Counted from the stretch's first letter, positions 34,645 through 43,401 are shown. The stretch is DNA of 64,000 nt from Burkholderia puraquae (GCF_002099195.1 NZ_NBYX01000002.1:372001-436000); one strand, 5' to 3'. Notes: generated by a model from the letters alone, not told the origin. Program-made: numbers and translations.

Positions 34645-35547
34645 ATGACCTCACAATCCCGACAATTCTCGTTACCCGGTGCCGCCGCGCTCATCGCGGC
34701 GGTCATTACCACTGCGCAGTTTCTGCTCGGCCTCTACGTGTGGTCGACGAAGTCATCGCCGTCCGTGACCATGCTGGCCGTGCAACTGTCCAGTTTCTTC
34801 GGGGGCCTGGTATTTCGAACCGGCCTGGTTTTCCTGATCGTCCGATGGCACGGAGAGAAGCGGGATCAGCTTGCATTCCGCCGCCCGGCGTTGCCGCTGA
34901 CCGCCTATGCGTTATGCCTGCTGGTCTGGCAGGCCGCACAGATACTGATATTCCAGGCGCTGGTGGCAATGCTGAGCAGCGGTGCCCTCAGCCTCGCGCA
35001 CATCGGGACGATCATTGCGCCGCTGAATGCCGTCCTCTATGCGCTCGTGGCCTGGCTTGCGTGGTGGCTCGTCACCCACCTGTTCCGCCACGATGCGTTG
35101 CCCGGAGCGCCGCGCGGTAATGCACGACGACGCATTGCGGGTCTCGCGGCTTGGCTGTTTGTCAGCGCATTGCAGCTCTTCATGCCGCAAGCCGTGATGA
35201 TGTTGCTCGACTACTATGACGACGGACTCAAGCTCGTGATGTTGAACTACGTCGGAGGCGTTGTCCTTTGCGCCGCGGTCGTCTTCGCGGGGGCGATGTT
35301 CGGCCTGCCGCGCGATCTCGGTCGACTGCACGTCCGGCGCATGGTGGGGGCGTCGCTTGCGTCGGTGGTATCTGTTTTGCTGCTGGCTTATGGGGTACTG
35401 CGCGTGCTGGGCAACGTGCTCGGGACAGTCAGTTTGATGTCCGGAATGATGCCGATTGTCGTTCTCGCCGGAATCGGCGTGGCCTACTGGGTATGGTTCC
35501 GTGTGTTCTATGCCGGTGCGCGACGAGAGATTGCCGAAGCGTCTTAA
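34645..35547 (+). CDS. Multi-spanning membrane protein of unknown function
   Basis: This 300-residue inner-membrane protein has seven or eight hydrophobic segments (near 12-32, 46-68, 83-103, 118-140, 166-186, 198-218, 238-258 and 268-290). No transporter or enzyme motif is recognised. Codon use is less biased to G/C at third positions than in the core genes, in keeping with the accessory character of this area. Confidence 0.7.
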   Translation: MTSQSRQFSLPGAAALIAAVITTAQFLLGLYVWSTKSSPSVTMLAVQLSSFFGGLVFRTGLVFLIVRWHGEKRDQLAFRRPALPLTAYALCLLVWQAAQILIFQALVAMLSSGALSLAHIGTIIAPLNAVLYALVAWLAWWLVTHLFRHDALPGAPRGNARRRIAGLAAWLFVSALQLFMPQAVMMLLDYYDDGLKLVMLNYVGGVVLCAAVVFAGAMFGLPRDLGRLHVRRMVGASLASVVSVLLLAYGVLRVLGNVLGTVSLMSGMMPIVVLAGIGVAYWVWFRVFYAGARREIAEAS

Positions 35548-35665
35548 CACATGCCTTCGTCATGAAAGCCACAAGCGGATACGGCGTGATCCGCATGCAC
35601 GACAATACGACCCGTGCCGGCCGCGAACCGGCAAGCCTGAATCGACATGACGTAAAGAACGAATC

Positions 35666-36043
35666 ATGCGGATGACAATCTTGATACGCACGTGCATCGC
35701 GATGCTTGCGATCGGTGCTGGCCTGGGCGCGAACGGCGCGCACGCAAAAAACGCGGTGGACTGCGCAAAGCTCAACGCGGCAACGAGCGGCCCGGAAGAC
35801 AACTTCCGGCCGCCGGCTTCCGGCACGGTCATCGGTGCGGGGCGCGCGTACTTCTACTCGGCGCCCGATGTGCAATGCATGACGAAGCGAACCTTCATCA
35901 TTCCCGGCGATTCGGTGACCGTCTACAAGTCGCACGGGCGCTGGTACAACATCATGTACATGAACGGCAAGACCGGCGAGGACTTCGAAGGCTGGATCGA
36001 GCAGGGCCGCGTACACCTCGACGGTCAATACGGTGCGCAGTAG
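35666..36043 (+). CDS. Secreted SH3-like small protein
   Basis: This 125-residue protein has a signal peptide ending GANGAHA. The mature part has SGTVIGAGRAYFYSAPDVQC, PGDSVTVYKSHGRWYNIMYM and FEGWIEQGRV, a run of short beta-strands that is typical of bacterial SH3-like domains. Two cysteines may form a disulfide. Such proteins often bind cell-wall fragments; nothing here proves it. A second ATG six bases in is an alternative start. Confidence 0.72.
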   Translation: MRMTILIRTCIAMLAIGAGLGANGAHAKNAVDCAKLNAATSGPEDNFRPPASGTVIGAGRAYFYSAPDVQCMTKRTFIIPGDSVTVYKSHGRWYNIMYMNGKTGEDFEGWIEQGRVHLDGQYGAQ

Positions 36044-36057
36044 CCGTCGGTGCGTAT

Positions 36058-36273
36058 GCGTCGACGGCAACGCCCGCTACACCGACGCCCACGCAACATC
36101 CTCCTTCGGATGCTCCACCCGCTGCGGCCGCTGATACAGATAACCTGCGCATACTGAATCCCGACCGCATGCAGTGCGCGATGCTGCACGTCGGTCTCCA
36201 CGCCCTCCGCGATGAGCTTCAGGTCGTAGTGATGCGCAACGGACGCGATCCCTTCGATCAATCCCGCACTGTC
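36058..36273 (-). pseudogene. Remnant of an EAL-domain gene (3' end)
   Basis: The stretch translates to [20 protein letters not shown] and on to GIQYAQ, nearly identical to the C-terminus of the intact CSS-EAL phosphodiesterase about 4.5 kb away. One base is missing after the Gly-Ile-Gln-Tyr-Ala-Gln codons, which shifts the frame. The similarity stops at both sides, so only about 200 bases of a duplicate remain and no start or active-site part is present. Confidence 0.8.
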
Positions 36274-36524
36274 CCGACGGACGAGATCATTTCCGTTCAT
36301 CGGCAATCGGGCCGCGTGTATCGGATAATGCGTCGGCCTGGGGAGCCGTCGCGGATTTTATGCCGTGTCGATGGCCGAAGGCGATCGACGACGCGACACG
36401 CCGCCATGAATACACCGATCCACTCGCCCGTGCGGCAACGGAGGCCCGCTCGCTCGATACGCTTGCGCCTCGGGCCCGTATGCGTGCGCGTGACTGCCGG
36501 TGCGGCATGTGCGGGTCGTCCCGT

Positions 36525-36740
36525 TCAACCAAACTGGGCGGTCAGCCATCGTTCGGCCCATTTTGTTGCGTATGCAACCGCGTCGTCACGCGCATCGAAA
36601 CCGGCCAGATCGCCGCTGGTGTGTACTTCCTGCTCATCTCCATCCAGAAGGGTCGTGGTGATCCTCACATGCGCGATGTACTCTCCATCTGCCCTGCGAG
36701 GGGTTGGATCGATTCGGAACCGTGTCAAATTGAATAGCAT
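36525..36740 (-). CDS. Conserved hypothetical protein, 71 aa
   Basis: GGGAGGAA lies immediately before the ATG, a strong ribosome site. The protein reads as a compact alpha/beta fold with EYIAHVRITTTLLDGDEQEV, FDARDDAVAYATKWAERWL, where the last part is an amphipathic helix. It has no signal or membrane segment. I cannot name the family; small proteins of this type are common in Burkholderia accessory regions. Confidence 0.65.
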   Translation of the reverse strand: MLFNLTRFRIDPTPRRADGEYIAHVRITTTLLDGDEQEVHTSGDLAGFDARDDAVAYATKWAERWLTAQFG

Positions 36741-37437
36741 GGGTTCCTCCCAGTCGGGTTACCGCGAGTCAGGCTGTCGCGGGAGCAGCGCAAGAAAGCG
36801 TCAGACATCAAGCAGTGCGATGATCTGGCACACGTCCTGACCGGAATCACGACCTGCCGTCCCGGTTCGCAGCGTGGCGCGCGACCGGACACGAACGTCG
36901 GGAAATCATCCGTATCGACCTCGCAGCGAGGGTCACGGATAGGCTGGCGAATGACATGTCGCCTGGGGGAAGGGGAATCCGTTGCTTCGGCAACCCTTCG
37001 GAGCAATGCTCAGGCGGCGGGACAAGAGGGGCGCGTCGACGCCATTCAGTGGCGCCCGGACGCTGGGTCACGGTGAGGGGCCAGACCGCATTCAGAGGGT
37101 ATGCCGAGCGATGCGCCGGAATCAGTCACCGGTCATCCGACCGTTTGATCGTACGCCGTTCCATACGTTTGTATAGCGAATTTTCGAGGAACGCCCGCAG
37201 CCGAAGCAGGCATTCGGGTTGCCGCGAAGGTGTGCGCGACGGCGGCAGCGCGTATAGTGGGGCTAGCCTTGTCGCCGGTTCCATGGAACAGTCCTCGCAT
37301 TCAGGGGTGACATTGTCCGGGCGTCGGGCCGTGCAGGGGCGTCGATGTTCCAGGTTGGCATTGTGAATGTGTCGTCGACTTTGAAGCAGGCAGTGCCCTG
37401 GCTTGCACGAACCGGATCCGGACGAAACGGCGCCCCC
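36741..37437. other. Long intergenic stretch, no gene supported
   Basis: Nearly 700 bases carry several open frames on both strands, but all are rich in Arg, Ser and Gly and lack ribosome sites. It may contain decayed genes. Nothing is supported as functional. Confidence 0.35.
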
Positions 37438-37722
37438 ATGAAAATCGATCGCAGCTCCATTCCCTGCTACCTCGTCCTTCGTGACGGCTGGCCCCCCTAT
37501 GTATTGAATGCGGACCGCCTGGTGCTCCGCCGCGAAGCGAGCCCGTTGTTGCGCGCGTTTGCGCGAGCGCGCGGACGGTTCGCGCATGTCGACGACGTCG
37601 CGTGGAACGTATTCTCCGCCGCCGAGGGGCTGTCGGTGGTCGAGCGTCGGGAGACCGGGTTCTTTGCGCTGATCAATGGAACCGAGACCGAGCATCAGTT
37701 GCATTTGCTGGCCACCCTCTGA
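37438..37722 (+). CDS. Hypothetical protein, 94 aa
   Basis: The frame reads MKIDRSSIPCYLVLRDGWPP onward with a clear mixture of strands and helices and ends HQLHLLATL. There is no signal peptide. The start is taken at the Met that begins the protein-like part, although a frame runs 31 codons further upstream. I do not recognise the family. It lies just ahead of the cold-shock gene promoter. Confidence 0.55.
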   Translation: MKIDRSSIPCYLVLRDGWPPYVLNADRLVLRREASPLLRAFARARGRFAHVDDVAWNVFSAAEGLSVVERRETGFFALINGTETEHQLHLLATL

Positions 37723-37827
37723 TGTCGCCGCCGGCGTGGCCATGGTCGACGAGCGCTGCTCCGGTCTGGTCGACGATCAATGGGGGCCGGACGACGGCCG
37801 CGTGGTCGGCCCTTCGGTTGAAAGCGC

Positions 37828-37856
37828 TTGACACGCTCTGTGATGACACGTACTGT
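37828..37856 (+). promoter_or_regulatory. Sigma-70 promoter of the cold-shock gene
   Basis: TTGACA and TACTGT are separated by exactly 17 bases. The predicted start of transcription near 37863 gives a leader of about 128 bases before the ATG, in keeping with the long structured 5' leaders of cold-shock mRNAs. Confidence 0.6.
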
Positions 37857-37990
37857 CAGCCGGTGAAGTATTCAAGAAGCGCGATTGCTGCTCATCATTG
37901 ACCGTAGCCTGCGGTATTCCTTCTCCTCCTTGATTCTTTGCCCGCGTCCGCTTGGGGCGCATACGCTCGTCCATTTTCAGGAGATCTAAC

Positions 37991-38194
37991 ATGGATACCG
38001 GTACCGTCAAGTGGTTCAACGACAGCAAGGGCTTCGGCTTCATCACGCCCGACAAGGGCGGCGACGATCTGTTCGCGCACTTCTCCGAGATTCGCGGCGA
38101 CGGCTTCAAGACCCTCGCCGAAGGCCAGAAAGTCAGCTACGAGACAAAGAGCGGCCCCAAAGGCTTGCAGGCGTCGAACATTACCCCTCTGTAA
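37991..38194 (+). CDS. cspA: Cold-shock protein (CspA family)
   Basis: This 67-residue single-domain protein binds single-stranded RNA and DNA and acts as an RNA chaperone. Both RNA-binding motifs are intact: KGFGFI (RNP1) and DLFAHF (RNP2), as is the opening [14 protein letters not shown] lies before the ATG. It has its own promoter with a long leader and a candidate terminator after the stop. Confidence 0.96.
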   Translation: MDTGTVKWFNDSKGFGFITPDKGGDDLFAHFSEIRGDGFKTLAEGQKVSYETKSGPKGLQASNITPL

Positions 38195-38222
38195 TCGACC
38201 TGATTCGTTCGCCTCGTTCACG

Positions 38223-38247
38223 GAGCGGCGGGTCACCGCCGCTTCTT
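38223..38247 (+). terminator. Candidate terminator after the cold-shock gene
   Basis: An 8-bp stem (AGCGGCGG with CCGCCGCT) around a GTCA loop is followed by TCTT, 30 bases past the cold-shock stop codon. The U-tract is weak. Confidence 0.5.
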
Positions 38248-38365
38248 GCGCTACGCGCTGTCGTCGCGGGCGCCGCGTGTCTCGATGCCGGCCCGGCAAG
38301 GCCAGCCGTTTCGCATCGGGAAGTCGAACCCGCGTGCAGGCCTGTGCGCCAACCGCCTTCGTAGC

Positions 38366-38408
38366 GCGTGCATGATCGGACGAGCAGCGCTCGTCCGATC
38401 ATGCACGC
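38366..38408. repeat. Perfect 20-bp inverted repeat
   Basis: The arms GCGTGCATGATCGGACGAGC and its exact reverse complement are separated by only three bases (AGC). No T-tract follows on either strand. It lies 20 bases before the start of a 51-aa gene, so the structure would sit just ahead of that gene's ribosome site. Confidence 0.85.
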
Positions 38409-38428
38409 AGCGCAGCAGGAGAACCCGC

Positions 38429-38584
38429 ATGACCCGAAATCAGTCTCGCAGCAACAAGGCGCCGCCGCGCGTCAAGCCGGTCATGGTGCTGCCCAAGCTC
38501 GGCACGGCATTGAACTGGGTGCCGCCCAAGCCGGCCGTGGCCGCGAAATCGCGTCCGAAAAAGCGCACGCCGGCGCCGCAGTAG
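38429..38584 (+). CDS. Small basic protein, 51 aa
   Basis: The ATG has AGGAGA eight bases upstream. The product is rich in Lys, Arg and Pro (MTRNQSRSNKAPPRVKPVMV start; tail with PKKRTPAPQ) and is probably disordered or nucleic-acid binding. I do not know a family. The large hairpin just upstream might control its translation. Confidence 0.6.
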   Translation: MTRNQSRSNKAPPRVKPVMVLPKLGTALNWVPPKPAVAAKSRPKKRTPAPQ

Positions 38585-38987
38585 CGACCGGAATCGTCCC
38601 GCATGACGAGGGGCAGCCTCCGGCTGCTTCGCCAGGAATGCGATTCGTGCGACGCTGGCCGGATCGTGGCCGTATTCGTCCGGACAAGGCGATACCCTCC
38701 GCCCGATACCTCGCCATCCAGCATCGTGCGCCTGCCGGCACCCCCGTCCGCTGTTGTGCGCAATCCGGAATAAGTTGGACGCCCGACAAACGATGCGCGT
38801 ATGATGGGTTTATCCGATCGAACCTGGTGCTCCGGTCGCTCGCCCCTCCATCTACCCGCTTGCTGCATCGCCCCGCCTCCGCGCTGCAACGTTGTCCCTT
38901 TCACCCCACTGGCCCGCCTCGTAATGGGGTATTGGCCAGTTGCGTTCGCTCGTGCGTTTCGTCGCGGCCGAATGCCAGGAGCTTGTC
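38585..38987. other. Intergenic stretch, no gene supported
   Basis: About 400 bases with several Arg/Pro-rich frames on both strands but no ribosome site or recognisable protein. The promoter for the following run of small genes should lie here. Confidence 0.3.
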
Positions 38988-39266
38988 ATGAGCATGCATG
39001 TCTACCGTGGATTCGAGATCTATCCATTGATTTACCCCCACGTGCCGGCGCTGGACGGCTGCCCGCACAACTACGATGCCGGTTTCGATGCGGCAGTCAA
39101 GATTTGCCTTCGCAGCGATACGCTGACGCGCAGCCAGACTTTCAGATTGCGCGACAACGCCCCGTTCGGCAGCGCTGGCGATGCACGTCGTGCGTCGGTG
39201 CGCTATGCGGAAAACATCATCGACGACAATCGCGACAAACAAGGCTTCTTTTCCGGCACGCCTTGA
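38988..39266 (+). CDS. Hypothetical protein, 92 aa
   Basis: CAGGAG lies before the ATG. The protein begins MSMHVYRGFEIYPLIYPH, contains several aromatic residues and a long helix toward the end (SVRYAENIIDDNRDKQGFF). No signal peptide or membrane segment. It opens a run of four small same-strand genes that includes ribosomal protein S21. Family unknown. Confidence 0.6.
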   Translation: MSMHVYRGFEIYPLIYPHVPALDGCPHNYDAGFDAAVKICLRSDTLTRSQTFRLRDNAPFGSAGDARRASVRYAENIIDDNRDKQGFFSGTP

Positions 39267-39313
39267 GATGAGTCATCCAGGTAACGCGATGAATTGGCAA
39301 TTCGGAGGACGAA

Positions 39314-39523
39314 ATGATCATCGACGAACTGCTCGGCTTGATCAGCCGGCGTGAGGTTATCCGGGCCGACGCCACCCTGCCTGCGGGAATGGCCGATTCA
39401 GCGCAGTGCCATCAGCAGGAGCTGCAAATGTTCGCGGCGGTACGCGCGCTGTCGATCGGGGCTGGATATTCGGAGTTCGAGTCCGACGAGATAGCAAGTG
39501 CCGTCATGACACGACTCGGCTAG
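39314..39523 (+). CDS. Hypothetical protein, 69 aa
   Basis: CGGAGGA lies before the ATG. The product is an acidic, mostly helical protein (MIIDELLGLISRREVI, then QMFAAVRALSIGAGYSEFE, ending VMTRLG). It lies directly ahead of the S21 gene with a 33-base gap. I do not recognise it. Confidence 0.6.
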   Translation: MIIDELLGLISRREVIRADATLPAGMADSAQCHQQELQMFAAVRALSIGAGYSEFESDEIASAVMTRLG

Positions 39524-39556
39524 TTTTCCGTTCTACCATTCCAAAACAGGATCACC

Positions 39557-39769
39557 ATGACAACCATTACGCTAAAGGTCAACGAACCGATCGATGTCGC
39601 GCTGCGGCGATTCCGGCGCAACATCGAGAAAACCGGGCTGATTCGGGAGCTGCGCAGTCGCACCGGCTACGAGAAGCCCACGACGGAACGCAAACGGAAA
39701 AAGGCGAGCGCCGTTGCCAGGCAGCGCTTGCGGGCAAAACGCATGTTGCCGCCTCGCAAAATGTACTAG
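39557..39769 (+). CDS. rpsU: 30S ribosomal protein S21 paralogue
   Basis: This 70-residue protein matches S21 throughout: [37 protein letters not shown], then a Lys/Arg-rich tail with [17 protein letters not shown]21 sits near the anti-Shine-Dalgarno end of 16S rRNA and influences initiation. The gene is not beside dnaG or rpoD as in many bacteria but within a run of small hypothetical genes, so it is probably an accessory copy. Confidence 0.93.
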   Translation: MTTITLKVNEPIDVALRRFRRNIEKTGLIRELRSRTGYEKPTTERKRKKASAVARQRLRAKRMLPPRKMY

Positions 39770-39778
39770 GAGAGCATC

Positions 39779-39985
39779 GTGTTCAACATGCCGGCCGAGG
39801 CGCCCCCGTTTTTCCCGCTGACGAAATGCGAAGTCGATTTCGATCAGCAGAAGGACATGGTGACGCTGCTACCGAGCTTCTATGCGTTCGGATGCGAGTA
39901 CACCAGCCGCGGCTTTCTGATCGGACGCGACGATGCGTTCAAATTGATTGCCGCGCTAGAGAAGGCGCTCAGCATCCAGGGATGA
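39779..39985 (+). CDS. Conserved hypothetical protein, 68 aa
   Basis: The gene starts with GTG behind AGGAGA and begins nine bases after the S21 stop, so the two are co-translated. The protein is a small alpha/beta type (FFPLTKCEVDFDQQKDMVTL; ending KLIAALEKALSIQG) without signal or membrane segment. Function unknown; the tight link suggests a shared role with S21 in stress or stationary phase, which is inference only. Confidence 0.65.
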   Translation: MFNMPAEAPPFFPLTKCEVDFDQQKDMVTLLPSFYAFGCEYTSRGFLIGRDDAFKLIAALEKALSIQG

Positions 39986-40031
39986 GCTGACGACGACACA
40001 CGCGCGAGCATTGACAACCAAAAGATGAGCT

Positions 40032-40346
40032 ATGCGCGTCGCGACGAAGTACGTGGATCTACTCTATTTCCTTGTTGTCCTGCAACTCGTCACGCAAAGG
40101 CAGACTCGCGAGTGGCTGTCGCCGTTCCAACTCGTCGAATCGCTGCAAGCCTGGCTGGTTATCCACCGTGCGAAATGCGAGTGGCGCGATCGCGTCTGGA
40201 TAGGACATGCGTCTCTTCAGATAGCGAAGTTGGCCCGCCCGGTCGACAACGCTGCATCGGCAGAGACGGGCGCTCCACGGGATGCCCTGGCAGACCGGTC
40301 GAGTTTGCGGATGAAGTGCATCCGCTACCTTCGGGAGCATGTCTGA
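40032..40346 (+). CDS. Hypothetical protein, 104 aa
   Basis: The frame begins [20 protein letters not shown] with a hydrophobic stretch, followed by an aromatic-rich region ([18 protein letters not shown]). AAAGATGAG lies nearby but there is no strong ribosome site. It may be real or a fragment of a helical protein. The C-terminal third looks less protein-like. Confidence 0.4.
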   Translation: MRVATKYVDLLYFLVVLQLVTQRQTREWLSPFQLVESLQAWLVIHRAKCEWRDRVWIGHASLQIAKLARPVDNAASAETGAPRDALADRSSLRMKCIRYLREHV

Positions 40347-40711
40347 TCGTGGTCGCGCTCCCACGGGCGGCACGCAGGTTCCGGTCGCCAATCAGCGCGG
40401 GCCGCTCGTCCTTGTGCAGCCCGGCCGTGCCGTTGCTCCTCCCGAGGCACTTGTCCGCAAGGATCGGCGGCACGCCCGTCACGACGATCACCGCGAGCCC
40501 GAGCGCGACGCCGGCCAGGCCGTGCTTCGCGATCACGTAGAGATCGGATCCCGTTGCCGTGCGCGAAGCCGATCCGGAGCAGCGCCCCGCGCCGGCGAAC
40601 GGCGGCGCCTTGAACACCGCGACGTCGGCCGCACCGGGATCGTGTGTGCACGCGCCGAGCACGCGGTGGTCATGCAGGATCGAGCATGCGGCGACGCCGC
40701 TACACCGACAC
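40347..40711. other. Intergenic stretch with possible gene remnant
   Basis: About 365 bases precede the end of the phosphodiesterase gene. On the minus strand a segment near 40430-40540 reads as a hydrophobic helix ([20 protein letters not shown]), but the frame around it is not protein-like. It may be a remnant of a membrane protein gene. Confidence 0.3.
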
Positions 40712-42274
40712 CTACGCAAACTCCTCCTTCAAATGCTCCACCCGCTGCGGCCGCTGATACAGATAGCCCTGCGCATACTGAATCCCGACCGCATGCAGCG
40801 CGCGATGCTGCACCTCGGTCTCCACACCTTCCGCGATGATCTTCAGGTCGTAGTGGTGCGCCACGGACGCGATCCCTTCGATCAACCCCGAGCTGCCGCC
40901 GTTCAGTTGCGAGACGAACTGGCGGTCGATCTTCACGTAGTCGAACGGAAAGCGCGACAGCATGTCGAGATTGCTGTGATGCGTGCCGAAATCGTCGATC
41001 GCGAACTTCGCGCCTTTCGCTCTCAGCGCATGGAAGATCGCGGTGGTCCGCGCGTTCTTTTCAAGCAGGATGCGCTCGGTGACTTCGAGCACCAACGTAC
41101 AGCCGGGCGGCAGCGCGCGGATCGCATCCTCGACGACGGACACGAATCGCGTGCGCTCGAGATCCTTCGGCGCGATGTTGATGGCGATGCGCAGCGGCAC
41201 GGCGGGCGTCAGCGCGGACAGTTCCGACACGGCTGTCCTTAGCACGAATTCCGTCACTTTCGGCAGCACCGCACTGGATTCGACCTGCGGGATGAATACG
41301 GCCGGGCTGATGGCCCCCCACTTGGGATGCTGCCAGCGCAGCAGCGCCTCGACGCCGATGGTCCTGCGCGTCTCGACCTCGACGATCGACTGGTACACGA
41401 CATGGAGCTCGTCGCGCCTCAGCGCGTTGCGAACGGCCTTCAGCAACAGCCGGCGCGGTGCCATTGCCAGCAGATAGGCGGCCATCACGAGGCCGTCCGC
41501 CAGCAGCACGATCGTGATGCCGATCAGCCGATAGTGGTGCCGCACCTGGGACGCATAGTGCGCGGAAGCGGCAACCCGCACCGTGAACGGCCAGCGCGGC
41601 GACACGATCGTGCTTCCGCCTGCAGGCTCCGTGGCCGACTCCGGCGAAAACTTTCCGTGCTGATCGAGATGGCCCGAACCCGCGATCGACAGCGTCGCGG
41701 TTTCCGTCCCGTAGCGGGCGCCGTGCGCGAGCGCGTCGGCCACGTAGTCGCCTTCGATCAGGTAGAGCACGCCCGCGCCCGGCGCAGTGGCGTAAAACAC
41801 GGGCAGCACCGGGATGCCCTGCTGGAACGGCGTCTGGCGCAGCAGCGTGACGAGCGTCGAGCCCGTTTCCGGCTCGTGTGTGTATGCGCCGAGCGGCAAG
41901 TCGATCGCCCCCAGCGCCGACGAGCACATGACGCGGCCGTCGTGCACCAGCGCGACGGCGCGCAGGTAGCGCAGGCGCGTACCGATCTCTGCGAGCGTCC
42001 GGAATACCGTCGCGCATGGCCGCCCGACGAGCGCGGTCAGCTCGTCCACATGTCGCAGGCGCGCACCGTCCAGGATGCGATCCACCGATGCCACGATGTC
42101 GTTCGCGATGACGCGTTCATGCTGGGTGACGGTATCGCGCGCGTAGCGGTCGGCCAGCGCGATCGCGAAGGCCGGCACGAGCACGCAAACGATTACGGCG
42201 ACAAAAAAGGCGACCCGCGGCCACGCACCGCTGTGCTGGAAAACTGGCTTCGAGCCTGGCGTGAACGCCGACAT
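40712..42274 (-). CDS. CSS-motif EAL-domain c-di-GMP phosphodiesterase
   Basis: This 520-residue inner-membrane enzyme has membrane helix 1 (about 20-41), a periplasmic CSS domain with Cys117-Ser-Ser, helix 2 (about 245-270) and a cytoplasmic EAL domain. The EAL signature is EALLRW, with [14 protein letters not shown], and [10 protein letters not shown] in place of the usual DDFGTGYSS, followed by VKIDR and AEGVET. CSS-EAL proteins (PdeB/C/D type in E. coli) sense periplasmic redox state and degrade c-di-GMP to pGpG. The catalytic metal ligands appear present. A decayed copy of its 3' end lies at 36.1-36.3 kb. Confidence 0.93.
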   Translation of the reverse strand: MSAFTPGSKPVFQHSGAWPRVAFFVAVIVCVLVPAFAIALADRYARDTVTQHERVIANDIVASVDRILDGARLRHVDELTALVGRPCATVFRTLAEIGTRLRYLRAVALVHDGRVMCSSALGAIDLPLGAYTHEPETGSTLVTLLRQTPFQQGIPVLPVFYATAPGAGVLYLIEGDYVADALAHGARYGTETATLSIAGSGHLDQHGKFSPESATEPAGGSTIVSPRWPFTVRVAASAHYASQVRHHYRLIGITIVLLADGLVMAAYLLAMAPRRLLLKAVRNALRRDELHVVYQSIVEVETRRTIGVEALLRWQHPKWGAISPAVFIPQVESSAVLPKVTEFVLRTAVSELSALTPAVPLRIAINIAPKDLERTRFVSVVEDAIRALPPGCTLVLEVTERILLEKNARTTAIFHALRAKGAKFAIDDFGTHHSNLDMLSRFPFDYVKIDRQFVSQLNGGSSGLIEGIASVAHHYDLKIIAEGVETEVQHRALHAVGIQYAQGYLYQRPQRVEHLKEEFA

Positions 42275-42517
42275 TCCCGCGGTCGCCTTTGGTGTTGTGT
42301 GTATGGAAACGCAAGTCGAACCGGCCGGTACACCAACGATGCGCGTGCGTCATGCCGGGTTTCGGGCTATGTGCTGCGCGCGCCGGTATCGCGATGCGAT
42401 CGATTCTACGGTCGCGACGGGCATCTGCGGCAGCCTCGTCGCAATCGGCCGTTCATTCCGGAGGCTTGCCTCTATAAACATGTGCATTCAGCGCATCTAT
42501 ATTGACGTAGCACACCG

Positions 42518-42551
42518 AAAAAACCCCCGGCCGCATGGTCTTGCGGCCGGG
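42518..42551 (-). terminator. Intrinsic terminator, leftward
   Basis: The 10-bp stem CCCGGCCGCA / TGCGGCCGGG with a 6-base loop is followed, on the minus strand, by GGG and then six T. This is the strongest intrinsic terminator seen in the window. Confidence 0.75.
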
Positions 42552-42586
42552 ACAAAAAACACCGTCTCTTGGCACGAGGATGGTGC
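42518..42586 (-). ncRNA. Candidate small RNA or short leader transcript
   Basis: A sigma-70-like promoter points leftward and a strong intrinsic terminator follows within about 70 bases, with no open reading frame between them. The transcript would carry GTTTTTTG before the terminator stem. It could be an independent sRNA or an attenuated leader of the phosphodiesterase gene, which starts some 245 bases further on. Confidence 0.45.
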
Positions 42587-42592
42587 GCGGCA

Positions 42593-42620
42593 AGTATAAG
42601 ATGTGATGAGAGATTGTGAA
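42593..42620 (-). promoter_or_regulatory. Sigma-70-like promoter, leftward
   Basis: On the minus strand TTCACA and TATACT are 16 bases apart in a locally AT-rich stretch. The predicted start is near 42586. Confidence 0.5.
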
Positions 42621-42763
42621 ATATTGTTATTCAACAATTGGTGTAGTTTTGTCATTGTGTCTCGACAGGAAGCATTCTTTCGGGATGCTGTCTATGCCGG
42701 CCTGCCGGCGGCCTGCGAGCGGTCGCCGCGCGATACGGTCGCGCGTCTCGCCGGAGCTTCGGG

Positions 42764-43060
42764 ATGGAAGAAAATACCGTGCCTGTGGTCATCGTGACCG
42801 ATGGTGCAGCCGCAGCCGATGGCGGCTCGCTGTGGATCCGGATTGCCGTGAACGGGCAGGCCCGCAACTACCTGCTCGATCGCGCGCTCACGTCGCGCGG
42901 TACGCCGCGCTACAACACCATCAGCGGCGAACACGGGCCGCTTTCGAAAGGTGACCGAAAGGAATTGCTCGCACTGCTGCGCAGCATTGCCGACCCTGCG
43001 ATGTGGGCCGGCATCGCAGGCGCGTTCGTGCAGGTGCTGCAGGCGTCCGATGATGAATGA
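42764..43060 (+). CDS. Conserved hypothetical protein, 98 aa
   Basis: CCGGAG lies seven bases before the ATG. The protein has an N-terminal beta-rich part (VVIVTDGAAAADGGSLWIRI) and a C-terminal helix (KELLALLRSIADPAMWAGI). It has no signal peptide. I do not recognise the family. Confidence 0.6.
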   Translation: MEENTVPVVIVTDGAAAADGGSLWIRIAVNGQARNYLLDRALTSRGTPRYNTISGEHGPLSKGDRKELLALLRSIADPAMWAGIAGAFVQVLQASDDE

Positions 43061-43095
43061 GCGATGCGGTGCCGGTGTGTCGCGCGGGCCGTGAT

Positions 43096-43401
43096 TCAGA
43101 AATCGTTACGCATCTTGCGCAGCAGGCTGCCGGCCGACTGGTGCGTGTCTACCGCGGTGAGGACGTCGGTCAGGAACCACGGCAGGTTCAGTTGCGTATT
43201 GGAATCGCCGACACATACGCGGATCGGCGGCGCCTTCGACGGCGAGCGGGCGTCGGGCGTGGCGTCACGGGACGGGACGCAGTTTTTCGCGTGGGCTTGA
43301 ACGGGAACCGGCTCGGCGCTGCCGGATGCTGCACCGGCGGCGGCCGGCAAGCTGACGGCGGCAAGCAGGGTCAAGACAGCGACAGGGGCAACGCGTTTCA
43401 T
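43096..43401 (-). CDS. Small secreted protein, 101 aa
   Basis: CCGGAG lies before the ATG. The signal peptide (MKRVAPVAVLTLLAAVSLPAA) is clear, with cleavage near AGAAS. The mature part has a Pro/Ser-rich middle and two cysteines (KNCVPS and RVCVGD) that may pair, then a helical tail (SAGSLLRKMRNDF). Function unknown. It is convergent with the preceding hypothetical gene. Confidence 0.68.
   Translation of the reverse strand: MKRVAPVAVLTLLAAVSLPAAAGAASGSAEPVPVQAHAKNCVPSRDATPDARSPSKAPPIRVCVGDSNTQLNLPWFLTDVLTAVDTHQSAGSLLRKMRNDF

Noticed and set aside
34160-34654. 164-codon minus-strand frame
   Set aside because: Polar, Arg/Ser-rich composition without a ribosome site; no sign of a fold.
38440-38904. 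154-codon minus-strand frame
   Set aside because: Overlaps the small basic protein gene that has a ribosome site, and reads as random high-GC translation.
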